A DNA stretch of 64,000 nucleotides from Bog-756 sp963841885 (GTDB lineage Bacteria > Actinomycetota > Acidimicrobiia > Acidimicrobiales > RAAP-2): positions 102,326 to 166,325 of the forward strand of contig CAWJEK010000020.1 in NCBI GenBank assembly GCA_963841885.1, given 5' to 3'. This document shows positions 52,445 through 61,250 of this stretch, piece by piece. Each line of letters starts with the position of its first letter. The first letter of the stretch is position 1. A program made the position numbers and the translations under genes. The notes beneath the pieces are model-generated. The model was not told the DNA's origin, made no database searches, and worked only from the letters and a program-made list of their open reading frames with translations.

Positions 52445-54136
52445 GTGACGACGAGTACACAGGTGGCGGCCGAGCGGCCACCGGACACCGCCAGGCGGAC
52501 CGATGGGTCCCGTCCCGGCCCGGTCCGAGGACCGAGGGATCTCCAGCGGACCTTCCAACTGGTATTGGCCACCGTGTGGCTCCTGGATGCCGTCCTGCAG
52601 TTGCAACCGTTCATGTTCACGCGGGGCAGCAACGGGTTCAGCGGCATGTTGAACTCGCTGGCCTCGGGTAACCCCGGGTGGATCGCCCACACCATCACCT
52701 GGAACGGGTCGATCGTCTACCACCAGCCCGTGCTGACCGACGCGTTGTTCGCGGGGGTGCAGTTCCTCATCGCCTTCGGGATCGTGTGGCAGCGCACCCT
52801 CAAGCCGGCTCTGGCCCTGTCCATCGTCTGGTCCCTCGGCGTGTGGTGGTTCGGTGAGGGCCTGGGTGGGATCTTCAGTGGAGCGGCCACACCGTTCGGT
52901 GGTGGACCCGGCGGTGTGCTCTTCTACGCCCTCCTGGCCGTGCTGCTCTGGCCCAGCGAGGGATCGGACCGTCCCTTCGTGGCCGCCCGTACGATCGGGG
53001 TCCGAGCGGCCAAGGCGGTCTGGGCGGTCACGTGGGGTCTGCTCGCACTCCTGTGCGTGGTCGGCTCCGGTCGCCAGCCGCAGGCGCTCCACGACCTGGT
53101 GGCCGGATTGAACAGCGGTCAGCCCGGCTGGTTGGCCCACCTCGACCGGTCCACCGAGACGTTCTTCCTGCACCACGGCACGGCCGCCGCCATCGGGCTG
53201 GCCGTGGTGTGCCTGGTCACGGCCTGCGGCGTGTACCTGCCGGACCGGGTCACCCAGGCCACGCTGGTCCTGGCGATGGTGGTGTTCGCCACCATTTGGG
53301 TGGCCGTCCAGAACTTCGGTGGAATCCTGGCCGGGGGCGCCACCGACCCCAACAGCGGACTGCTGGTCGTCCTGCTGACCCTCGTCTACTGGCCGCTGTC
53401 GCCGACCGACCGACCGAGCCGGTCGGGCGCGGCGGGCGGTCACGGAGGAGGTTCCCGCATCATGACCGGATCCCCGTCCTGGCTGTACCACCTGTTCGCG
53501 TTGCTGATGCTGGCCGTCGCCGCCTACTGCCTCCTCCTCCTGTTCGTCTCGGTCAAAGAACGCCGCCTGTCGGGGTGGGACGTGGACATCGCCCACATCG
53601 CCATGGGGATCGCCATGGCCGGAATGTTCATCACCGCATGGGCCTTCGGGCCGGCCTGGGCGTGGGAGTTGACCTTCTTCGTGCTGATGATCTGGTTCAT
53701 CGCCCGGAGCATCCAGTCGGTCCAGGAGTTCGGCATCCACCTACCGCACTACGCCGTCCACGCGCTGATGAGCCTCGCCATGCTGCTGATGTTCGCCTTC
53801 CCCGGCGGCACGTCGGGAGGGTCGGCACCGGCCATGGGGATGTCGGCGGCCGGTGGGTCACGGCTCGACCCGGGGCTGTCCCTGCTCCTGGCGTTCGCCT
53901 TCTTCGCGTCGGCCATCTTCACCCTGGCCTCGCACAGCAAGGGTGCCTCCCACCACGGGACGCATGTGCCGGAATACGCCCTGGTGGGAGCCGTGGACGG
54001 GGATGCGACGGCGGCCTCCGAGCCGGTCGTCCCCGTGGGGGTCGTCGATCGGGTCGTGGCCACGCCCTGGCTGGAGGACGCCAGCCACGTCGTGATGTGT
54101 ATCGCCATGGGGCTCATGCTCATCCTGATGATCTAG
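52445..54136 (+). CDS. Polytopic membrane protein with duplicated N-terminal half and C-terminal DUF5134 domain
   Basis: The protein has 563 residues. Residues 30-335 hold two related halves, each with a GxPGWxAH segment and a closing GG-x-GGATxP / VYWP block. Residues 340-563 form a DUF5134-like domain (YHLFALLMLAVAAYCLLLLF, DIAHIAMGIAMAGMFITAWA, HVVMCIAMGLMLILMI) rich in Met and His. An internal ATG 53461 behind GGAGGAGG could also start the DUF5134 part separately. Proteins with this domain accompany copper ATPases in mycobacteria. It is probably under operator sites 2 and 3. Copper or haem delivery is inferred. Confidence 0.7.
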   Translation: MTTSTQVAAERPPDTARRTDGSRPGPVRGPRDLQRTFQLVLATVWLLDAVLQLQPFMFTRGSNGFSGMLNSLASGNPGWIAHTITWNGSIVYHQPVLTDALFAGVQFLIAFGIVWQRTLKPALALSIVWSLGVWWFGEGLGGIFSGAATPFGGGPGGVLFYALLAVLLWPSEGSDRPFVAARTIGVRAAKAVWAVTWGLLALLCVVGSGRQPQALHDLVAGLNSGQPGWLAHLDRSTETFFLHHGTAAAIGLAVVCLVTACGVYLPDRVTQATLVLAMVVFATIWVAVQNFGGILAGGATDPNSGLLVVLLTLVYWPLSPTDRPSRSGAAGGHGGGSRIMTGSPSWLYHLFALLMLAVAAYCLLLLFVSVKERRLSGWDVDIAHIAMGIAMAGMFITAWAFGPAWAWELTFFVLMIWFIARSIQSVQEFGIHLPHYAVHALMSLAMLLMFAFPGGTSGGSAPAMGMSAAGGSRLDPGLSLLLAFAFFASAIFTLASHSKGASHHGTHVPEYALVGAVDGDATAASEPVVPVGVVDRVVATPWLEDASHVVMCIAMGLMLILMI

Positions 54137-54210
54137 CCATGGCGGACGGACAGGTGTATGCGGGCCGGCGCGCTGACCATCGGCGTCCCGGCCCGCCGTA
54201 TGCTCGAGGT

Positions 54211-54465
54211 ATGACCTCCACCAACCAGACGGACGCCTCGGGCGCGGCGACCGCCATCCTGTCCATCGAGGGGATGCACTGCGGCTCGTGTTCGGCGTTG
54301 ATCGAAGAGACGCTGATCGAGCAGCCCGGGGTCCTCGAGGCCTCCGTCGATCTCGATGCGGCCAGGGCCGTCGTGCGGTTCGATGCCGGCCAGCTGGGCG
54401 TCAACGACCTGTGCGGCCTGGTCGGTGGCGCGGGCTACGAGGCGACCGAACTCGAGTCGACCTGA
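54211..54465 (+). CDS. Heavy-metal-associated (HMA) copper chaperone, CopZ-like
   Basis: The protein has 84 residues with the HMA fold: ATAILSIEGMHCGSCSALIE (GMxCxxC copper-binding loop), PGVLEASVDLDAARAVVRFD and LVGGAGYEATELE. It would carry Cu(I) to the ATPase encoded 3 nt downstream. TATGCT (54199-54204) ends 6 nt before ATG 54211, so a leaderless message starts here. Confidence 0.9.
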   Translation: MTSTNQTDASGAATAILSIEGMHCGSCSALIEETLIEQPGVLEASVDLDAARAVVRFDAGQLGVNDLCGLVGGAGYEATELEST

Positions 54466-54467
54466 CC

Positions 54468-57145
54468 GTGTCCGAGCGACATCGGGGTCTCGGACGTCGT
54501 CGGGCCCTCGCAGGCCGACGACGAGCGCCACCTCGAGACGCTCGAGCTGGACATCGACGGGATGCACTGCAGCGCGTGCTCGACCCGGGTGCAGCGAGCC
54601 CTCGGGCGCCACGCGGGGCGTGGCGTCGGCGGCGGTCAACCTGGCGACCACGCGGGCCTTCGTCACCTTCGACCCGGACCTGACCGACCCGAGTGACCTG
54701 TGTGCCGCCGTCGACGCCGCCGGCTACGCGGCGGCCCCGACCTCCGAGGACCACGAACGGTCGGACTCCGAGGACGATCGATGGGCACTGCGGGTGGGGA
54801 TCTCGTGGCCTCTGGCGCTGCTGGCGCTGATCGTGGCGCTCGTTACCCCCGAGACGGCCGCGTCGGGGTGGACGGTCCTGGTGCTGGCGGTGGCCGTCGA
54901 GTTGATCGGCGGATGGCCGTTCCTGCGCAACGCCACCCGCCTGGCACGCCACGGCGCCACCAACATGGACACGCTCATCGCGTTGGGCACGCTGGCTGCG
55001 CTCGCCGTCATCGCCATCGAGACGATCGCCCTCGGCGGCCGCCACATCCATCTCGGCGGGAGCGGGGCCTTCGCCGCCCGACTCCACGGGGTCATGGCGC
55101 CTCTCATCGTGGCCATCGTCGCCTCGGGCCGTGCCGTGGAGGCCCGAGCCCGGTCACGGGCCGCCGACGCGCTGCACTCACTGCTGGCCCTGCGGCCGCC
55201 GTGGGCCCGCGTGGTGCGGGGACCCGATGACGAGGTGGGCGAGCTGGTGGCCCCGGAAAGCGTGCCCGTCGGGGCGCTGGTCCGGGTCCGGGCCGGTGAG
55301 TCCGTGCCGCTGGATGCGACGGTGGAGTCGGGCTACTCCTCGGTCGACGAGTCGATGTTGACGGGCGAGCCCCTGCCCGTGGAGAAATCGCCGGGTGACA
55401 CGGTGACCGGTGGGACGCTCAACGGCAATGGCGTGCTGGTGACCAGGGTCGACGCCATCGCGTCGGAGTCCGTCCTCGCCCGGCTGCAACGACTGGTCGA
55501 GGAGGCCCAGCGCGACAAGCCTCCCATCCAGGCGGTGGCCGACCGGGTCAGCGAGGTGTTCGTGCCGGTGGTGCTGGGCGCCTCGTTCCTGACCTTCCTG
55601 ATCTGGTGGCTCGTCGTGGGCGATGTCGGCACCGCGGTACTGAGCGGGGTCGCTCTGCTGCTCGTGGCCTGTCCGTGCGCCATGGGACTGGCGGCCCCGG
55701 TGGCCATGATGGCGGGCTCCGGGCGCGCCTCCGCACTCGGGATCTTCATCCGGAGCGGCGACGCCCTCGAGCGGCTCGCCCACGTCGACACCGTGGTGTT
55801 CGACAAGACGGGAACGCTGACCGAGCGGTCCGCGACGGTCAGCGATGTCGTCCTCGGTGGTCGGTACCTCGACGACCGACGTACTGGAATGGGCCGCGGC
55901 CGTCGAGGCGGAGAGCGATCACCCCATCGCCACGGCCATCCGTGCTGCGGCGATGGGTCGGTTCCGGGCCACCGACGTCCACGCCACCCCCGGGATCGGC
56001 GTCACCGGGACGGTCGAAGGTGTGGCGGTGCAGGTCCGGCGACCCGACGGAGCCGAGCGGCCGGACGGACTGGCGGCGGCCATGGACGACCGGCTCGCCC
56101 GGGGCGAGACGGTGGTTCTGGTCGAACGCGGGGGTCGGTCGTCGGGTGCGTGTCCGTCACCACACCGCTGCGGCCCGAGGCGGCCGACGTGGTCGCCCGA
56201 CTGCAGCAGTCGGGACTGGCGACGACCATCCTGAGCGGTGACGCCGCCGGGGCGGTCGCCACCGTGGCCGGCCAGCTCGGGATCGCCGACGCCGAGGGCG
56301 GCCTGCCGCCGGACGGCAAACTGGCGGCCATCGGTGCCCTGCGGGCGGCCGGTCACACCACCGTGATGGTGGGAGACGGCGTGAACGACGCACCGGCGCT
56401 GAGTGCGGCCGACGTCGGGTGCGCCATCGGCAGCGGGTCCCAGGTCGCCGTGGCCAACAGCGACGTCACCCTCATCGGCTCCGACCTGTGGGGGGTGCCG
56501 GCCGCCGTAGGCATCGCCGGGTCGACGTACACGGTCATCCTGCAGAACTTCGGCTGGGCCGCCGGGTACAACATCTCGGCTCTGCCACTCGCCGCCTTCG
56601 GCCTGCTCGACCCGCTCGTCGCCGCCGTGGCCATGGGCCTCTCGAGCATCGTCGTGGTCCTCAACAGCCTGCGCCTCACCCGGCTGGGCCGTTCGGGACT
56701 GGAATCGGTCCGGTCCCCGCTGATCACCCGGGGCCGTCGCAGCATCATCCTCTCGGTCCTGCTGCCGGTGGTGTTCTTCGCCGCCCTGACCGGCGTCTCC
56801 CAGGTCATCTCGCCGCGCCGTGGGCAGTCGCTCCTGCCGGAGCTGCCGACCATCTCGACGCTGTCGCTGCCCCACGGCGACCAGGCGCAGTTCTACCTGG
56901 ACCCGGGCCGGACCGGCGTCAACCAAGCCCACCTGTTCCTCCTCGGCCCCGACGCCGACGCCATCACCCCGACCCTGGCCGGTTCGCACGCCGGCGGCCC
57001 GTTCCAGCCGTTCCGCCAGTTCCGCTACAGCCCCGGCCACTACATCGCGGTGGTCGTCCTGTCCTCGGGAGAGTGGCGATTCCGGCTCACCACCACCGTC
57101 CACGGGAGCTCCGATGTCGTCACCGTGGACCGGACCATCCCCTGA
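54468..57145 (+). CDS. Cu(I)-translocating P1B-type ATPase (frameshifted) with extra C-terminal domain
   Basis: Reconstructed in order: an HMA domain (LDIDGMHCSACSTRVQRALG), transmembrane helices, the actuator TGEPLP loop, the metal site CPCAMGLAAPVAMMAGSG, the phosphorylation motif FDKTGTLTERSATV, ESDHPIATAI, GDGVNDAPALSAADVG and the final NFGWAAGYNISALPLA helix. These make it a P1B-1 Cu+ exporter. After the last helix comes an unusual extension of about 110 residues (HGDQAQFYLDPGRTGVNQAH, QFRYSPGHYIAVVVLSSGEW) resembling YtkA/FixH-type extracytoplasmic beta domains. Single-base shifts near 54477, 54605, 55855 and 56140 break the frame. Confidence 0.85.
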
Positions 57146-57165
57146 GCCGTCGGAAGGACCGCGCC

Positions 57166-57588
57166 GTGCCGAACCCCTGCCCGAACCCCAAGTGCACCTG
57201 CGTGGACTGCCAGTGCGGCCCGACCTGCAAGTGCGGGGTCCTGCGGCTCGGGACGCTCGAGCGCCGGGTGATGGACGTCATGTGGGAGGCGTCCGGTGGT
57301 GATCGCACCGGCCGGGAGGTGGCCGACGCCTTCCCGGACTACGCGTACACGACGCTGTCCACGGTGCTCGACCGGCTCGTCACCAAGGAGCTGCTCGACC
57401 GGCGTCAGGACGGCCGGGTCATCCACTACTCGGCGACCAATACGCGGGCCGTCCACACCGCCCTCCTCATGCGGGAGGCGTTGGATGCCACCCGGGACCC
57501 CGACGCCGCCCTGGCCTGCTTCGTCCAGGGCCTGACCGGGGCCCACGTCGAGGCCCTCCGTATCGCCCTCGACGACCGCCGGTCCTGA
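57166..57588 (+). CDS. BlaI/MecI/CopY-family repressor with Cys-rich N-terminal tail
   Basis: The protein has 140 residues. GTG 57166 follows GGAAGGA, 20 nt past the ATPase. The first 24 residues carry seven cysteines (5, 10, 12, 15, 17, 21, 23: CPNPKCTCVDCQCGPTCKCG), a metallothionein-like cluster. The BlaI-type winged helix follows: LGTLERRVMDVMWEASGGDR, YTTLSTVLDRLVTKELLDRR (recognition helix), DGRVIHYSATN (wing), then a dimerisation helix. In Enterococcus CopY the Cys hook is C-terminal; here it is N-terminal. It should bind the TACTAC-N5-GTAGTA sites upstream and release them on Cu(I). Confidence 0.85.
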   Translation: MPNPCPNPKCTCVDCQCGPTCKCGVLRLGTLERRVMDVMWEASGGDRTGREVADAFPDYAYTTLSTVLDRLVTKELLDRRQDGRVIHYSATNTRAVHTALLMREALDATRDPDAALACFVQGLTGAHVEALRIALDDRRS

Positions 57589-57617
57589 CCGCCCTTCGCT
57601 GACCGGACGGGACCGGG

Positions 57618-58055
57618 TCAGTCGTCGGTCGTCAACTGGCGCAGGATGGTTCCCTGGTCGAAGTAGACCCGCTCGCCGATGATGCCGTCGCCCCCCGGGG
57701 GGAACAGGAACAGGGCGCACATCCGGCAGCGGAACGTCCGACCGGTCGGTGCCAGGCCCGCCAGGTCCCCCAGATGGGTACCGAGGAGGTCGAACTCGGC
57801 GACCACCGCGTCCTCGGCGGAGGTGAGGACCACGTTCTCGTTGCGCTGGTCGGGGAAGGCCGTCCGCGACGTCCGGTAGTAGCCGGACACCTCGTCGGCG
57901 CCGTCGAAGACCTGACCGGTGCCCACGAGCTCGTAGCGGGGGTGCTCGAACGTGGCCAGGGTGGCGGCGAAGTCGAGGTCGTTCTCCGAGTCCATGTGGC
58001 GGCGCACCACCTCCAGGCGGCGCTGGCGCAGGGTCGTCTCGTGGCTCGGCGGCAT
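57618..58055 (-). CDS. SnoaL-like / ester-cyclase-type protein
   Basis: The protein has 145 residues with the NTF2 fold: RRHMDSENDLDFAATLATFE, YELVGTGQVFDGADEVSGYY, and GRTFRCRMCALFLFPPGGDG. The layout resembles SnoaL-like polyketide cyclases and environmental 'ester cyclase' proteins; the ligand is unknown. It faces the copper locus convergently. Confidence 0.8.
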   Translation of the reverse strand: MPPSHETTLRQRRLEVVRRHMDSENDLDFAATLATFEHPRYELVGTGQVFDGADEVSGYYRTSRTAFPDQRNENVVLTSAEDAVVAEFDLLGTHLGDLAGLAPTGRTFRCRMCALFLFPPGGDGIIGERVYFDQGTILRQLTTDD

Positions 58056-58112
58056 GACATCGCTCCTCGGGCTCCGGTCACGCAGATTACGTCGCTCCGG
58101 GGCTGCTCCCGG

Positions 58113-59573
58113 CTACTTGGCCGTCGTGGAGAAGACCCCGGTGTCGAAGGTCGAGGTCACGGTGGCCGCCTCGCCGAGGCGGGGGAAGCCGAAGAGGTCC
58201 TCGATCGACGCCAGCATCGAGTAATGGTTCAGCGGCGTGCTGTCCTTGCTCCCGGGCGTGATGAACGGTGACACCATGACCGTACCGATCAGGCCGCCCC
58301 CCGGTCCGCTCTGGCCGTTTCCGCCCGCATCGGCGGCGGGACCCACCGTCTCGCCGCAGCAGGCCCGGGAATCCGACAGGTCGGACTCGTCGAAGGTGAC
58401 GATCAGCAGACCGTCCTGGCGGAAGGCGGGGGAGGCCTCGATCAGCGGCACCCACGTCTGGAGGAAGGCGTTCTGGTCGGCGACCGCCGAGGTGGAGGGC
58501 GACGTCTCGTTCTTGCACGGGTAGTCGTGACCGTCGTCGCACAGGTTGGGGGTGATGAAGCTGTAGTTGGGCGTCGTGTCCACCGACTGGAGGTCGGTCG
58601 CCAGGCCGGTCACCCCGGCCGGCGTGCCGGCCGGCAACGTGCCGTCGGTGGCGCCGAGCGGGACGACGTTGCTGTTGCACTCGGCGGAGTCGTCGGTGAT
58701 CGAGTGGAAGTAGACGAACGGATCGTGGCGGGCGGCGTAACCGTCGCCGGACTCGGCGAACAGGGTGTTGTCCGGCTGGTTGTCACCGGCGTAGCCGCAG
58801 GTGGCCGACTCCCGGGTCGGGTCGTTCCCCATGTCCTCCATGTACCCCTTCCAGGTGTACCCGGCGGCGTCGAGCTGCCCGGGGAGGGTGGGTACGTCGG
58901 CCGGGTACTCGCACCCCGCACCCTGCTGGATGCCATCCACCAGGCCGTCACCGGCCGGGAAGTCGGCGAACCCGCTGGCCGCGCAGTCGAGCTGGTTGTC
59001 GCTGTTCGGCGGCTGGCCCGAGATCATGGCCACGTAGTTGTCGTTGGAGTAGTGGCCGATGCCGTAGTACTTCTTCAGCAGGATGCCCTGGGACGGGAGG
59101 GTGGTGGCGAGGTAGGGGTCGACGGACGGGTCACCGAAGGTGGCGTCGTAGCCCTCGTTCTCCAGGGTGATGACGAAGACGTGGCGGACCTCGGGGAGGC
59201 CCTCGACCTTCAGCGTCAGGGTCTGGTCGGTGGTGGCCACCGAGTTGGTCGCCTGCAGTCCGATGGTGAACACGGCGCCGTGGGCCTCGGTGCCGCTCAG
59301 GGTGGCGGTGCCGTTGCCCTGGTCGACGAGTGACAGGCCGGACGGCAACGTGCCCACGGCACTGATGGCGGCCACCGGAGTGGCCTTGGTCTTGATGGTG
59401 TAGCTGACGGCACCGGCCGCCACGGTGACCGTCGACTTCGACTTGAACACCGGGGCGCTCGGGCGCTTCGCCCGGGACGACGCCTGGGCCGGACCGGCGG
59501 TGGCGAGGGCCACGGTCGAACCCAGTACGGTCAGTGTGGCCAACGCCACGATCACACGACGACGAACGCGCAT
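58113..59573 (-). CDS. Secreted phosphoesterase (alkaline phosphatase / AcpA / phospholipase C superfamily)
   Basis: The protein has 486 residues. The start ATG 59573 gives a signal peptide (RVRRRVIVALATLTVLGSTV, cut near AQA). Residues 50-135 form an Ig-like putative cell-surface domain (AVGTLPSGLSLVDQGNGTAT). The phosphoesterase domain follows: HVFVITLENEGYDATFG, GIGHYSNDNYVAMISGQPP, YSFITPNLCDDGHDYPC, LIVTFDESD and LNHYSMLASIEDLFG. It would release phosphate from extracellular esters. Conserved Cys pairs suggest disulfides. Confidence 0.87.
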   Translation of the reverse strand: MRVRRRVIVALATLTVLGSTVALATAGPAQASSRAKRPSAPVFKSKSTVTVAAGAVSYTIKTKATPVAAISAVGTLPSGLSLVDQGNGTATLSGTEAHGAVFTIGLQATNSVATTDQTLTLKVEGLPEVRHVFVITLENEGYDATFGDPSVDPYLATTLPSQGILLKKYYGIGHYSNDNYVAMISGQPPNSDNQLDCAASGFADFPAGDGLVDGIQQGAGCEYPADVPTLPGQLDAAGYTWKGYMEDMGNDPTRESATCGYAGDNQPDNTLFAESGDGYAARHDPFVYFHSITDDSAECNSNVVPLGATDGTLPAGTPAGVTGLATDLQSVDTTPNYSFITPNLCDDGHDYPCKNETSPSTSAVADQNAFLQTWVPLIEASPAFRQDGLLIVTFDESDLSDSRACCGETVGPAADAGGNGQSGPGGGLIGTVMVSPFITPGSKDSTPLNHYSMLASIEDLFGFPRLGEAATVTSTFDTGVFSTTAK

Positions 59574-59934
59574 CGAACTGCTCTCCCTGCTCTTCGACGC
59601 CACCGGCACGGGTGTGCGGCGGCGGACCCGGCGCCATCCGCCCCCATGTCCGGAATGTTTCTAGCACCGGCGACGCACCCACCGTCGACGTGGCGGGCCG
59701 ACGACCAGCGCGGTGGTCGGGGGTCGGGTTCGGGAGCCGGTCGGGGAGTCGCCGGTTCCACCCCCGTGGGCACCCCGGGCCCTAAGGTGCACACCAGAGC
59801 GGACGCTTCCGGGGCCGTCGAACCGGGTGGGGGCACCGCAAGCCGATGCTGATGTTCCACCAGGATCCACTCGTCCGTCGACCCGTGCCCGTCCATCGGG
59901 AGCCCGAACACCCGGGGGAGTCCGCACCGCCGTG
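59574..59934. other. Intergenic region, no gene seen
   Basis: These 361 nt separate the divergent phosphoesterase and HTH-like genes. The phosphoesterase ribosome site (GGGAG) lies just above 59580. No palindrome, hairpin or small gene could be supported. Confidence 0.4.
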
Positions 59935-60180
59935 ATGCCACAGACGTTGGGCGACAGGCTCGACGAAGCCATGCGGGTGCGACGGCACGACACCGACACC
60001 GCCGCCCGCGAGCTGGGCGTGAGCACGTCCGAGTTGCTGCTGTGGATGCACGACATGCAGACCCCCACGCCCGACCGGTACGAACTGCTGCTCGAGTACC
60101 TGGTGGTGGAGGACCGGCAGCTGCGGGGCCTCATCCTGCGCAGCCAGATGCGCCGGATGCAGTTGCGGATCCGGACGTAG
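59935..60180 (+). CDS. Small HTH (Xre-like) protein
   Basis: The protein has 81 residues: GDRLDEAMRVRRHDTDTAAR, ELGVSTSELLLWMHDMQTPT, YELLLEYLVVEDRQLRGLIL. The first 50 residues read like a Cro-type helix-turn-helix (AARELGVSTSELLLW as recognition region). A GTG three bases earlier is an equal start. It lies about 135 nt before cysK on the same strand. Target unknown. Confidence 0.65.
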   Translation: MPQTLGDRLDEAMRVRRHDTDTAARELGVSTSELLLWMHDMQTPTPDRYELLLEYLVVEDRQLRGLILRSQMRRMQLRIRT

Positions 60181-60253
60181 GGCCGCCACCGCACCCGGGT
60201 CCCGGATCATCCACCACCCGCCGTGGCGTGCATCGACGCCCTCCGAAACCCGA

Positions 60254-60273
60254 TAGATTGAGTCAGGATTCAA
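60254..60273 (+). promoter_or_regulatory. Palindromic site in cysK promoter
   Basis: TTGAGTC-AG-GATTCAA (60258-60273) is a 16-bp dyad with one mismatch, beside a TAGATT (60254-60259) -10 box. It could bind a cysteine- or redox-responsive regulator (Rrf2/CymR type), but the regulator is not in this window. Confidence 0.45.
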
Positions 60274-60315
60274 ATGCCGGGGTCGACCGACCGCCGGCGG
60301 GCGAAAGGGACCGGC

Positions 60316-61248
60316 ATGCGCATCGCTGACGACATCACCCAGCTCATCGGAGGGACGCCGCTCGTCTCCCTCCGCCACGTCCCCGACGGGGCCGGAGCCC
60401 GCATCGCCGCCAAGCTCGAGTTCTTCAACCCGGCGGGCAGCGTCAAGGACCGCATCGCCGTCTCGATGATCGACGCGGCGGAGGAGGCGGGGCTGCTGCA
60501 CCCCGGTACCACCGTGGTGGAGCCGACCAGCGGCAATACCGGGATCGCCCTCGCCATGGTGTGCGCCGCCCGGGGCTACAAGTGCATCTTCACGATGCCC
60601 GAGACGATGAGCAAGGAGCGGCGCATGCTGCTGCGCGGCTACGGCGCCGAGCTCGTGCTGACGCCCGGCCCGGACGGCATGGGTGGTGCCATCGCCAAAG
60701 CCACGGAGATCGCCAAGGGTGACGGCGACTTCTTCATGCCCCAGCAGTTCGAGAACCCCGCCAATCCGGCGGTCCACGCCCGGACCACCGCCGAGGAGAT
60801 CTGGTCCGACACCGATGGCGAGGTGGACGTCCTGGTGGCCGGCGTCGGGACCGGCGGCACCATCACCGGCGTCGGACACGTCTTGCGGGAGCGCAAGCCC
60901 GGGGTGCAGGTGGTGGCGGTGGAGCCGGCCGCGTCGCCGGTGCTGTCCGGTGGCGCCAAGGGTCCCCACCCGATCCAGGGCATCGGCGCCGGCTTCGTCC
61001 CGCCGATCCTCGACACGTCGGTCTACGACGAGATCATCGCCGTCGAGAACCAGGACGCCTTCGACACCGCCCACCGCATGGCCCACGAGGAGGGTCTCCT
61101 GGTCGGGATCTCGTCGGGTGCGGCCACCTGGGCCGCCGTGCAGGTGGCCGCCCGCCCCCAGAACGCGGGCAAGCTCGTGGTCGTCATCATCCCGTCCTTC
61201 GGCGAGCGCTACCTCAGCACCGCCCTCTTCGAGGGACTCGGCGACTGA
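60316..61248 (+). CDS. cysK: Cysteine synthase A (O-acetylserine sulfhydrylase)
   Basis: The protein has 310 residues. PLP attaches to Lys in FFNPAGSVKDRIAVSMI; the substrate loop is EPTSGNTGIALAM, the phosphate-binding loop GVGTGGTITGVGHVL, and GISSGAATWAAVQ closes the active site. It makes cysteine from O-acetylserine and sulfide. ATG 60316 follows GAAAGGGA. The next gene, cysE, begins 2 nt after the stop, so both enzymes of the pathway are co-expressed. Confidence 0.95.
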   Translation: MRIADDITQLIGGTPLVSLRHVPDGAGARIAAKLEFFNPAGSVKDRIAVSMIDAAEEAGLLHPGTTVVEPTSGNTGIALAMVCAARGYKCIFTMPETMSKERRMLLRGYGAELVLTPGPDGMGGAIAKATEIAKGDGDFFMPQQFENPANPAVHARTTAEEIWSDTDGEVDVLVAGVGTGGTITGVGHVLRERKPGVQVVAVEPAASPVLSGGAKGPHPIQGIGAGFVPPILDTSVYDEIIAVENQDAFDTAHRMAHEEGLLVGISSGAATWAAVQVAARPQNAGKLVVVIIPSFGERYLSTALFEGLGD

Positions 61249-61250
61249 CG

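Noticed and set aside
54468..57145. Programmed frameshifting in the copper ATPase
   Set aside because: Four shifts in both directions with no slippery heptamers or pseudoknot evidence; similar shifts occur in unrelated genes, so sequence error is simpler.
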